Source of the DNA: Blastococcus sp.
Lineage (GTDB): Bacteria; Actinomycetota; Actinomycetes; Mycobacteriales; Geodermatophilaceae
Length of the DNA stretch: 13,716 nt
NCBI GenBank assembly: GCA_025963345.1
Contig: JAOPUS010000056.1
Location: 1-13,716, forward strand
Direction: 5' to 3'
Made by a program: the position numbers and the translations under genes. The notes beneath the pieces are model-generated. The model ran no database searches. It was given only the letters and a program-made list of their open reading frames with translations, and had not been told where the DNA came from. Each line of letters starts with the position of its first letter. Within the stretch, counting starts at the first letter, position 1. Positions 1-6,096 of this stretch are shown in pieces.

Positions 1-1883
1 GGTGGCGGTGGCCAGCGGCGGAGCTGGTCGAGGATCCCCAGCGGCCTGGTGGCTGTCGTCGTGGCGGTGGCTGCGGGTGGCCGGTCGGCGGTCGGGGGTG
101 GGAGGTCGTCGTCGGTGCCGTAACGCAGTGGGTGGGTGGTGAGGGTGTGGCCGCCGGGGGTGGTCCATTGCAGGCCGCCGTCGGGGAGGCGGTGCATGGT
201 CCAGCCGGGTGCCTGGTGGCTGAGGCGGTGGTGGTGGCGGCACAGGCAGCACAGGTTGGTTTCGCTGGTGGGCCCGGCGGGCCAGGGGGTGTTGTGGTCG
301 AGGTCGCAGCGGCGGGCGGTGGCGCGGCAGCCGGGGAAGCGGCAGCGCCGGTCGCGGGCGCGCACGAACCTTGCCAGCGCCGCCGACGGGGGGTAGCCGG
401 GGCTGTCCGCCGGTGGGCCGAGCCCGGCACCCCGTGGTGGGTGGGTGCAGGTGCGTTGCCCGGTGCGGCACTTCCTCCGGCCGCAGGTGGCGGTGTGCCG
501 GATTCCGGTGGCGTCGGTGAGGGCGAGCAGCTGGCCGGAGACCTCCTCGACGATCGCGATCGTCGGGATGTGGGCGAGCGCGGTGCCGGCGACGGTGCGG
601 ATGCCGAGCAGCTCGGCGAGCCGCACCGCGGCCGCCTCGTTGCCGCTCAGCCCGGCAGCAATCGCGTCGGTGGAGTCTGGCTCGCCGGTCGGGTCCGGCT
701 CGGCGGACAGCGCCGCCTCGGCAGGATCTGCTTGGGGGTCCGCGGGCGCTGACGCAGGCTGGGCGTCGGCCGGGCTCTTCGTCCCGGCGGCCTCGGCCAC
801 CCCGGTGGGCTCGACCTCGGCCTCCGCTTGTTCCGGCCGCGGCAGCAGCCCGAGGGTGTGGGCCAGTTCGCGGACCAGGACCGCCGGAACGGGCTGCCCG
901 TCGATCTCCCCCGGCTCGTCCCCGCCGGTCAGCGTGTCCACCCCGGCCACCACCGTCAACCCGATCTGCACCGGCCCGTTCACCCCGGGCCGCAGGATCA
1001 GGTCGACCAGGCAGTCGACCATCCGCTGCTCCTTGCTCCGGACATCACCGGGCGTGACGCAGTCCGCCGCGTAGGCCTCCAACGCCCGCCGGCAGGCCTG
1101 CGCGAGCGGCAGCGGCAGCGTCGCCGACAGGCTGCCCATCCCGTCCCTGCCCGGGAACATCCGCACCCCGCGGTCGCGGATCGCCGCGGCCAGCCGGCGG
1201 GCGGCCGCCGCGGCATCGGCCCGCAGCACCGCCCGCCGCGCCGCCTCCCGCAGCTGCGCCACCGTCTTCCCGTCGGCCCGGGCCAGCAGCCGCTCCTCCA
1301 CCCCGGCCCGGGCCTCCTCCTTCACCGGGCCCACGATCTCGGCCAGCGCCCGGGCGTGGTTCCAGCCGATCCGACCGGCCTCCAACGCCGCCCACGTGGC
1401 CGGCAGCCGCTGCACCAGGGTCACCGACTCCGCCACCAACCCCGCCGCCGCCGCCGCGGACAACCCGAGGGCGACCATCACCTCATCCACGGCCCACTCA
1501 CTCACCGCCGCCAACGCCCCCGGCCGCCCCGCCCGCGACGCCACCGCCGCCGCCCCCACCTCCGCATCCGGGCGATCCAGCAGCACCGCCGGCCGCGCCG
1601 TCGCGAACGCGGCCAGCGCCCGCGCCTGCACCGCCGCCTGCCGGCGCTGCTCCACCTGCGCCGCCCGCGCCGCCGCCAGATGACCCGCACCGGCCTCCAA
1701 CAGGCCACGAAATCCGGCCAGCTCCGGGCAGCCGTCGTCTGCCGCCGGTGATGCGATGCGGCCGTCCGGTCCAACGGGGAGCACCTGCACGCGCCCCGGG
1801 AAGATCTGGTCGACCAGGGCGCGCACGCGCTCTACGGCGGCCGATGTGCTGGCCGCCGTCCACGCGTCGTCAGAGTCGAACAC
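1..1883 (-). CDS. DUF222/13E12-family HNH endonuclease-like protein (3' end cut by window edge)
   Basis: Reading the minus strand from GTG at 1883 gives 627 codons without a stop, running off the left edge. The N-terminal part (about residues 55-345) is Ala/Arg-rich and helical, as in the DUF222 domain. An Ala/Pro/Glu/Asp-rich linker follows (about 350-410). A cysteine-rich segment (C467, C472, C479) comes next, then an HNH nuclease module at about 500-556 with CRFPGC (514-519), DLDH (527-530), N543 and the final HHHRLSH (550-556). Proteins of this architecture are abundant, multicopy and poorly characterised in actinobacteria. The HNH fold predicts metal-dependent DNA cleavage, but activity is unproven for most members. 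GTG is preferred because it begins MFDSDD, has a well-spaced -10 and sits inside a LexA box; no other start is seen close upstream in this frame. The SOS box implies induction by DNA damage. The family call is firm; the biological role is open. Confidence 0.9.
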   Translation of the reverse strand, partial: MFDSDDAWTAASTSAAVERVRALVDQIFPGRVQVLPVGPDGRIASPAADDGCPELAGFRGLLEAGAGHLAAARAAQVEQRRQAAVQARALAAFATARPAVLLDRPDAEVGAAAVASRAGRPGALAAVSEWAVDEVMVALGLSAAAAAGLVAESVTLVQRLPATWAALEAGRIGWNHARALAEIVGPVKEEARAGVEERLLARADGKTVAQLREAARRAVLRADAAAAARRLAAAIRDRGVRMFPGRDGMGSLSATLPLPLAQACRRALEAYAADCVTPGDVRSKEQRMVDCLVDLILRPGVNGPVQIGLTVVAGVDTLTGGDEPGEIDGQPVPAVLVRELAHTLGLLPRPEQAEAEVEPTGVAEAAGTKSPADAQPASAPADPQADPAEAALSAEPDPTGEPDSTDAIAAGLSGNEAAAVRLAELLGIRTVAGTALAHIPTIAIVEEVSGQLLALTDATGIRHTATCGRRKCRTGQRTCTHPPRGAGLGPPADSPGYPPSAALARFVRARDRRCRFPGCRATARRCDLDHNTPWPAGPTSETNLCCLCRHHHRLSHQAPGWTMHRLPDGGLQWTTPGGHTLTTHPLRYGTDDDLPPPTADRPPAATATTTATRPLGILDQLRRWPPP

Positions 1884-1891
1884 ATGTTCGA
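1876..1891. promoter_or_regulatory. LexA/SOS box overlapping the HNH gene start codon
   Basis: The 16-mer TCGAACACATGTTCGA is a perfect match to the mycobacterial/actinobacterial SOS box, TCGAAC-N4-GTTCGA. The HNH gene's GTG (1883-1881 on the minus strand) lies inside it, and its left edge touches the predicted -10 hexamer. Bound LexA would cover the transcription start and the start codon. LexA control of several 13E12-family genes is established in M. tuberculosis; regulation here is inferred from the site alone. Confidence 0.88.
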
Positions 1892-1919
1892 TAGTAGTCG
1901 AGCAACGCGGCGCTGACCA
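1891..1919 (-). promoter_or_regulatory. Predicted promoter of the HNH gene, leaderless
   Basis: On the minus strand, TGGTCA (1919-1914) and TACTAT (1896-1891) are separated by exactly 17 nt and resemble -35 and -10 elements of the housekeeping sigma factor. The -10 ends 7 nt before GTG 1883, so the transcript should begin at or next to the start codon, without a Shine-Dalgarno leader. The SOS box overlaps this point. Confidence 0.6.
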
Positions 1920-1932
1920 GGCGAAACAGAAC

Positions 1933-1960
1933 TGTGGACAGAGCGATCCGCTGTGGACGA
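1933..1960 (-). repeat. Two tandem DnaA-box-like nonamers upstream of the HNH gene
   Basis: The direct repeat CTGTGGAC occurs at 1932-1939 and 1951-1958 on the plus strand. Read on the minus strand, the sites are CTGTCCACA (1941-1933) and TCGTCCACA (1960-1952). Each matches 8 of 9 positions of the Streptomyces-type DnaA box TTGTCCACA. They share orientation and lie 19 nt apart, upstream of the predicted -35 of the HNH gene. They may be DnaA sites, an operator for another protein, or chance. Confidence 0.4.
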
Positions 1961-1968
1961 CCCGGGCA

Positions 1969-1981
1969 CTCGGAGCCCGAG
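1969..1981 (-). terminator. Weak hairpin after the methyltransferase gene
   Basis: CTCGG-AGC-CCGAG forms a 5-bp stem with a 3-nt loop, starting 7 nt past the methyltransferase stop at 1989. An alternative CGGGC/GCCCG pairing overlaps it. There is no U-run, so termination is uncertain; read-through into the HNH gene is possible. Confidence 0.3.
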
Positions 1982-1988
1982 AACGTGC

Positions 1989-2852
1989 TCAGATGGGCGC
2001 TACCGCGGACCAGCGCACGGTGACCTCGCCGTGCCGCCAGCGGCGGGCCGACCCGACGAGGGGCCAGCCCTGGCTCCCCAGCGACTCGACGGCCGCCACC
2101 CATCGCTGTCGCGGGCCGAAGGCGGACAGTCCGGCGGCCGCCGCCCAGGCCGCGTCGAACGCGCGCAGGAACTCGTGCACCGGCTGCCCGGGCACGTTGT
2201 GGTGGATCAGCGCCTTCGGCAGCCGCTCGGCCAGGTCCGACGGCGTTCCGATGTCGGACACCCGGGTGGCGAAGGTCAGCGTCAGGGGCCCGTCGGAGTC
2301 CAGGGCGACCCACGCCGAGCGCCGTCCCCACTCGTCGCAGGTGCCTTCGACGATCACGCCGCCCGCGCCGAGGGCGGCCCGCATGGTGTCCCACGCCTGG
2401 GCTGCCGAGGGCTCGTCGTACTGACGGAGCACGTTGAACGCCCGCACGAGCACCGGCTGCAGGCCCGCCAGCTCGAAGCCCCCGACCCGGAAGTCGACGC
2501 GTGGCGGGTCCCGGTCGGCCGCCACCGCGGTGACGCGGGCGGGATCGATCTCCAGCCCGACGACCTCCAGGCGGTCGACCTCGGCACTCAGCCGGTCGAC
2601 GAGTTCGAGCGTCGTGACGGCGGAGGAGCCGTACCCGAGGTCGACCACGAGGGGGCGGGCGGAGTCGCGGAGGCGGGGGAGCTGGGTGGCGAGCAGCCAG
2701 CGGTCCACCCGGCGCAGCCGGTTGGCGTTGGTGGTGCCGCGGGTGGGCAGCCCCAGCGCCCGGGCCCGGCCCGCCGCCAGGCGGGGAGCCTTGCGCTGCG
2801 GGGAGAGAGACAGCGATGCCCGGCGCTTGTGGTCGCTCACGTGCTCGCTCAC
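1989..2852 (-). CDS. Class I SAM-dependent methyltransferase-fold protein
   Basis: The product is 287 aa from a GTG at 2852. Residues 69-81 (VVDLGYGSSAVTT) form a Rossmann motif I typical of class I methyltransferases. GLEID (99-103) supplies the acidic residue after strand 2 that usually binds the SAM ribose, and NVLRQYDE (140-147) sits where motif IV/post-motif IV is expected. The C-terminal half (about 165-285) has no motif I recognise and may hold the substrate site. The basic N-terminus (about 9-49) is probably partly disordered. The substrate is unknown. It is divergent from murB across only 34 bp, so the two may share control. A second in-frame GTG at codon 5 (position 2840) is an alternative start. 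The fold call is good; catalysis is not proven from sequence. Confidence 0.78.
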   Translation of the reverse strand: MSEHVSDHKRRASLSLSPQRKAPRLAAGRARALGLPTRGTTNANRLRRVDRWLLATQLPRLRDSARPLVVDLGYGSSAVTTLELVDRLSAEVDRLEVVGLEIDPARVTAVAADRDPPRVDFRVGGFELAGLQPVLVRAFNVLRQYDEPSAAQAWDTMRAALGAGGVIVEGTCDEWGRRSAWVALDSDGPLTLTFATRVSDIGTPSDLAERLPKALIHHNVPGQPVHEFLRAFDAAWAAAAGLSAFGPRQRWVAAVESLGSQGWPLVGSARRWRHGEVTVRWSAVAPI

Positions 2853-2860
2853 CGGTCCGG

Positions 2861-2866
2861 AGGGTA
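2861..2866 (-). promoter_or_regulatory. Possible -10 of the methyltransferase gene
   Basis: TACCCT on the minus strand lies 8 nt ahead of GTG 2852, predicting a leaderless or near-leaderless transcript. No good -35 is seen at the right distance, and the element lies in the 34-bp divergent region shared with murB. Confidence 0.3.
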
Positions 2867-2874
2867 GTCCCGGT

Positions 2875-2880
2875 TAGCGT
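2875..2880 (+). promoter_or_regulatory. Predicted -10 of murB, leaderless start
   Basis: TAGCGT (TANNNT type) is followed by 6 nt and then GTG 2887, placing transcription start at the start codon. The surrounding 10-mer CGGTTAGCGT recurs exactly at 9611-9620 before the small membrane protein gene. There is no convincing -35. Confidence 0.5.
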
Positions 2881-2886
2881 TGGGTC

Positions 2887-3888
2887 GTGCAGGTTCTACG
2901 AGGGGTCCGGCTGGCGGACCTCACCACGCTCGGCGTCGGCGGCATCGCAGACCGGGTGATCCAGGTCGAGGACGCCGGCGAGTTGGTGACCGCCGTCCGC
3001 GAGGCCGACGAGGCCGGACGTCCGTTGCTGCTGCTCGGGGGCGGGTCCAACGTGGTGGCTCCCGACGACGGGTGGGACGGGGACGTCGTCGCCGTCCGGA
3101 CGCGGGGGATCGAGCGCACCGGCGGCGCACTCGTCGTGGAGGCCGGCGAACCGTGGGACGACGTGGTCGCCTACGCCGTCGATCACCAACTCGCCGGCAT
3201 CGAGGCGCTGTCGGGCATCCCGGGCTCGACCGGGGCCACGCCGGTGCAGAACGTCGGTGCCTACGGCCAGGAGGTCGCCCAGACGATCACCTCCGTCCGG
3301 ATCTACGACCGTGCCGAGAAGAGCGAGCGCACGCTGACCCCGGCCGAGTGCGGGTTCGCCTACCGCGACAGCCGGCTCAAGCGGGAGCCCGGCCGGTTCG
3401 TCGTCCTCGGAGTCACCTTCGTCCTCGACGAGAGCGCGGTGTCCCGCCCGGTCGGCTACGCAGAGCTGGCCCGGAAGCTGGGCGTGGAGATCGGCGGCAC
3501 CGCCCCGCTGGCCGACGTGCGCAGCGCGGTCATCGAGCTCCGCCGCGGCAAGGGCATGGTCCTCGACAGGGCCGACCCCGACAGCCGCAGCGCCGGCTCG
3601 TTCTTCACCAACCCCGTGGTCCCCGCCGACCGTGCGGTCGACGGTTGCCCGAGCTGGCCGGCCGGGCACGGTCGGGTGAAGCTCAGCGCCGCCTGGCTGG
3701 TCCAGTCCGCAGGCTTCGGCCGCGGAACGCGGGACGGGCACGTGGGGACGTCGTCCCGCCACAGCCTCGCCCTGACGACGGAGGCCGGCGCGACGGCGAC
3801 CGAGCTGCTGGCCTTCGCCGACCGGATCGTGGCCGCGGTCTGCGAGCAGTTCGGCGTCACCCTCGAGCGCGAGCCGACGGCGGTCTAG
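2887..3888 (+). CDS. murB: UDP-N-acetylenolpyruvoylglucosamine reductase (MurB)
   Basis: This cytoplasmic FAD enzyme uses NADPH to reduce UDP-GlcNAc-enolpyruvate to UDP-MurNAc, the second committed step of peptidoglycan synthesis. At 333 aa it has normal family length. Visible signatures are the FAD-binding GGGSNVV (51-57) and SGIPGSTGATPVQNVGAYGQ (109-128), the YRDS motif (159-162), and SAGSFFTNP (235-243), where S238 corresponds to the proton-donating serine. A C-terminal Glu in LEREP (326-330) may match the second catalytic acid. GTG 2887 is chosen because MQVLRGVRLADLTTLGVGG matches the usual N-terminus and the TAGCGT -10 sits 6 nt upstream. The stop TAG overlaps the convergent SDR stop in a shared CTAG. 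Next to an SDR and mshA it matches the mycobacterial order. Confidence 0.97.
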   Translation: MQVLRGVRLADLTTLGVGGIADRVIQVEDAGELVTAVREADEAGRPLLLLGGGSNVVAPDDGWDGDVVAVRTRGIERTGGALVVEAGEPWDDVVAYAVDHQLAGIEALSGIPGSTGATPVQNVGAYGQEVAQTITSVRIYDRAEKSERTLTPAECGFAYRDSRLKREPGRFVVLGVTFVLDESAVSRPVGYAELARKLGVEIGGTAPLADVRSAVIELRRGKGMVLDRADPDSRSAGSFFTNPVVPADRAVDGCPSWPAGHGRVKLSAAWLVQSAGFGRGTRDGHVGTSSRHSLALTTEAGATATELLAFADRIVAAVCEQFGVTLEREPTAV

Positions 3889-4670
3889 GTCTCCCGCGCG
3901 ACCTTGTGCTGCGCGGCCTGGGCCAGTGGGCGGACCACCATCAGGTCGATGTTCACGTGGTGCGGGCGGGTGACCGCCCAGGCGATGCAGTCGGCGATGT
4001 CGTCGGCCACCAGCGGCTCACGCACGCCCCGGTAGACGGCGTCGGCCGCGTCCGCGGACCCCAGTCGGTTCAGCGAGAACTCTTCGGTGCGCACCATCCC
4101 CGGCGCGATCTCGACGACCCGGACCGGTTCCCCGTTGAGCTCCAGCCGCAGCGTCTCGGCGATCGTGTGCACTCCGTGCTTGGCCGCGGTGTACGACGCC
4201 CCGCCCTCGTACGAGACCATCCCGGCCGTCGAGCTCACGAAGACCACGTCCCCGGCGCCGGAGGACTGCAGCAACGGCAGCAGAGCCTTGGTCACCCGCA
4301 CGGTGCCCAGCACGTTCACCTCGTATGCCCGGGTCCACGCGTCCAGGTCCGCCTCGGCCACCGGAGCGGCGTCGAACGCCCCGCCCGCGTTGTTGACCAG
4401 CACGTCCACCCGTTCGAGCGCGGCGGCGAAGGCGGCCACGGACGACGGATCGGTCACGTCCAGCGGGAACGCTCGCGCCCCGATCGCCGACGCCAGCCTG
4501 GTCAGCCGGTCCAGCCGTCGCGCCCCCATGACGACGTCGAAGCCGTCCGCGGCCAGGCGGGCGGCGGTGGCCGCCCCGATGCCGCTCGAGGCGCCAGTGA
4601 CGACGGCGGTTCGACCGGCGCCCGGGAGCGGCCGACGGTCGGGGGAGTGGGAAGGATCGGTACCGGGCAT
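3885..4670 (-). CDS. Short-chain dehydrogenase/reductase (classical SDR)
   Basis: An NAD(P)-dependent oxidoreductase of 261 aa from ATG 4670. All classical SDR marks are present: TGASSGIG (25-32) for the nucleotide, DVT (71-73), NNAG (93-96), and the catalytic S147, Y160 and K164 (YxxxK). R51-R52 after the second strand suggests NADP(H) preference. The substrate cannot be read from sequence. It occupies the position of the SDR gene Rv0484c between murB and mshA in M. tuberculosis, so it is a conserved syntenic member. ATG 4670 has AGGA at 4682-4679, 8 nt upstream; ATG 4679, three codons earlier, is an alternative. The open frame continues upstream to 4826 but would run into mshA coding sequence and lacks SDR similarity there. 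It is divergent from mshA with 91 bp between starts. Confidence 0.92.
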   Translation of the reverse strand: MPGTDPSHSPDRRPLPGAGRTAVVTGASSGIGAATAARLAADGFDVVMGARRLDRLTRLASAIGARAFPLDVTDPSSVAAFAAALERVDVLVNNAGGAFDAAPVAEADLDAWTRAYEVNVLGTVRVTKALLPLLQSSGAGDVVFVSSTAGMVSYEGGASYTAAKHGVHTIAETLRLELNGEPVRVVEIAPGMVRTEEFSLNRLGSADAADAVYRGVREPLVADDIADCIAWAVTRPHHVNIDLMVVRPLAQAAQHKVARET

Positions 4671-4692
4671 GAACCCCATCCTGGCGCTGTTG

Positions 4693-4698
4693 CAGGAT
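4693..4698 (+). promoter_or_regulatory. Possible -10 of mshA
   Basis: CAGGAT, a frequent actinobacterial -10 variant, would start transcription near 4705 and give mshA a leader of about 57 nt carrying the dyad at 4709-4729. No clear -35 is visible, so the assignment is tentative. Confidence 0.3.
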
Positions 4699-4708
4699 GA
4701 ACAGTCGA

Positions 4709-4729
4709 CAGGGGGCGGTCGGGCCCCTG
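4709..4729. promoter_or_regulatory. Inverted repeat in the SDR/mshA divergent region
   Basis: CAGGGG (4709-4714) and CCCCTG (4724-4729) form perfect 6-bp arms around 9 nt. It could be an operator for a dimeric regulator of mshA and/or the SDR gene, or a hairpin in the mshA leader. It ends 19 nt before the Shine-Dalgarno GGGAGG (4749-4754). Confidence 0.4.
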
Positions 4730-4761
4730 GCCATCGGACTACTCGAGCGGGAGGTTTGCAC

Positions 4762-6096
4762 GTGCCCGCTCGCCGTTTCGCCCGCCCCGGCACGCCCCGG
4801 CGGGTGGCGACCCTCTCGGTGCACACCAGCCCGCTCGACCAACCAGGAGCCGGCGACGCAGGCGGGATGAACGTCTACATCGTCGAGGTGTCCCGCCGCC
4901 TGGCCGCCCGCGGCATCGCCGTCGACATCTTCACGCGCGCCACGTCCAGCGACCTCCCGCCCGTCGTCGAGATGTGCCCCGGCGTGACCGTGCGGCACGT
5001 CAGCGCCGGCCCGTTCGAGGGCCTGGGCAAGGAGGAACTCCCCGCCCAGCTGTGCGCGTTCACCGCCGCCGTGCTGCGCGAGGAGGCCCAGCACGAGCCG
5101 GGCTACTACGACGTCGTCCACTCCCACTACTGGCTCTCCGGCCAGGTCGGGTGGCTGGCCCGCGACCGGTGGAGCGTGCCGCTGATCCACACCGCGCACA
5201 CGCTGGCCAAGGTCAAGAACGAGGCGCTGGCGACCGGCGACCGCCCCGAGCCGCGCGCCCGCGTCATCGGCGAGGAGCAGGTCGTTGCCGAGGCCGACCG
5301 CCTGATCGCGAACACCGACGAGGAGGCCCGCCAGCTCGTCCGGCTGTACGGCGCCGACCCCGCCCGCACCCTCGTCGTCCCGCCCGGCGTGGACCTCGAC
5401 CGCTTCGCGCCCGGCGACCGCGCCGCCGCCCGTCGCGCCGTCGGCGTCGACCAGGACGCCCTCGTGCTGCTGTTCGTCGGTCGCATCCAGCCGCTCAAGG
5501 CCCCCGACGTCCTGCTGCACGCCGCCGCCGAGATGCTGGCCGCCGACCCCGCCCTCCGCTCCCGCCTTCAGGTGCACGTCGTCGGCGCCCCCAGCGGCTC
5601 CGGCCTCGAGGCCCCGAAGCAGCTCGAGCAGCTGGCGGCCAGCCTCGGGATCGCCGACGTCGTCCGCTTCTTCCCGCCGCAGCCGCCCGAGCGGCTCGCC
5701 GACCACTACCGGGCTGCCGACGTCGCCGTCGTCCCCAGTCACAACGAGTCCTTCGGGCTCGTCGCGCTGGAGGCGCAGGCCTGCGGCACCCCGGTCGTCG
5801 CGGCCGCGGTCGGTGGTCTCCGGACGGCGGTCCGCGACGGCGTCTCCGGCGTCCTCGTCGACGGCCACGACCCCCGCGACTACGCGACCGCGGTCCGCGC
5901 CGTCCTCGCGCGGCGGGAACTGCTCTCGGCCGGCGCACGCCGGCACGCGGACCTGTTCTCCTGGGACCGCACCGCCGACACGCTCGTCGCGGCGTACACC
6001 TCCGCGGCCGAGGACATGGCCGGCGCCGTCCGGCCCGCCCGGCCCCGCGCCGTCGGTCCGTTGCGCGCCCTCCCCGGTATCCAGGTCGCCCGATGA
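4762..6096 (+). CDS. mshA: D-inositol-3-phosphate glycosyltransferase (MshA), mycothiol biosynthesis
   Basis: MshA transfers GlcNAc from UDP-GlcNAc to 1L-myo-inositol 1-phosphate, the first step of mycothiol synthesis, in the cytosol. The 444-aa product is a retaining GT-B (GT4) enzyme. The N-terminal half carries TLSVHTSPLDQPGAGDAGGM (17-36) and GPFEGLGKEELPAQLCAF (83-100), both highly characteristic of MshA. HSHYWLSGQVGWLARDRW (120-137) and HTAHTLAKVKN (143-153) follow. The C-terminal half has VGRIQPLKAPDVLL (239-252; R241 and K246 for the nucleotide sugar) and the E-x7-E motif (E329, E337) in NESFGLVALEAQACGTPVV. GTG 4762 is chosen because GGGAGG lies 7 nt upstream and family homology begins just after it. 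The frame stays open far upstream, but that region is SDR coding sequence on the other strand. Its stop overlaps the next gene by ATGA, implying translational coupling. Confidence 0.97.
   Translation: MPARRFARPGTPRRVATLSVHTSPLDQPGAGDAGGMNVYIVEVSRRLAARGIAVDIFTRATSSDLPPVVEMCPGVTVRHVSAGPFEGLGKEELPAQLCAFTAAVLREEAQHEPGYYDVVHSHYWLSGQVGWLARDRWSVPLIHTAHTLAKVKNEALATGDRPEPRARVIGEEQVVAEADRLIANTDEEARQLVRLYGADPARTLVVPPGVDLDRFAPGDRAAARRAVGVDQDALVLLFVGRIQPLKAPDVLLHAAAEMLAADPALRSRLQVHVVGAPSGSGLEAPKQLEQLAASLGIADVVRFFPPQPPERLADHYRAADVAVVPSHNESFGLVALEAQACGTPVVAAAVGGLRTAVRDGVSGVLVDGHDPRDYATAVRAVLARRELLSAGARRHADLFSWDRTADTLVAAYTSAAEDMAGAVRPARPRAVGPLRALPGIQVAR

Noticed and set aside
970..985. GTTCACC words inside coding regions (also near 5060, 8105 and 10014)
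   Set aside because: Single units without an 11- or 22-nt partner, within genes; such heptamers are expected by chance.
1396..1700. GCC/CCG-rich repetitive stretch resembling a repeat array or CRISPR
   Set aside because: Units have no fixed length or spacers; it is Ala-rich codon usage within the DUF222 domain.
132..1751. Several plus-strand open frames across the HNH gene
   Set aside because: The minus strand reads continuously as a DUF222/HNH protein with intact motifs; the plus-strand products are Arg/Pro-rich shadows.
4087..4761. A long N-terminal extension of mshA or of the SDR gene
   Set aside because: Both frames are open past the true starts, but homology and ribosome sites place the starts at 4762 (mshA) and 4670 (SDR); the extensions would overlap each other's coding region.
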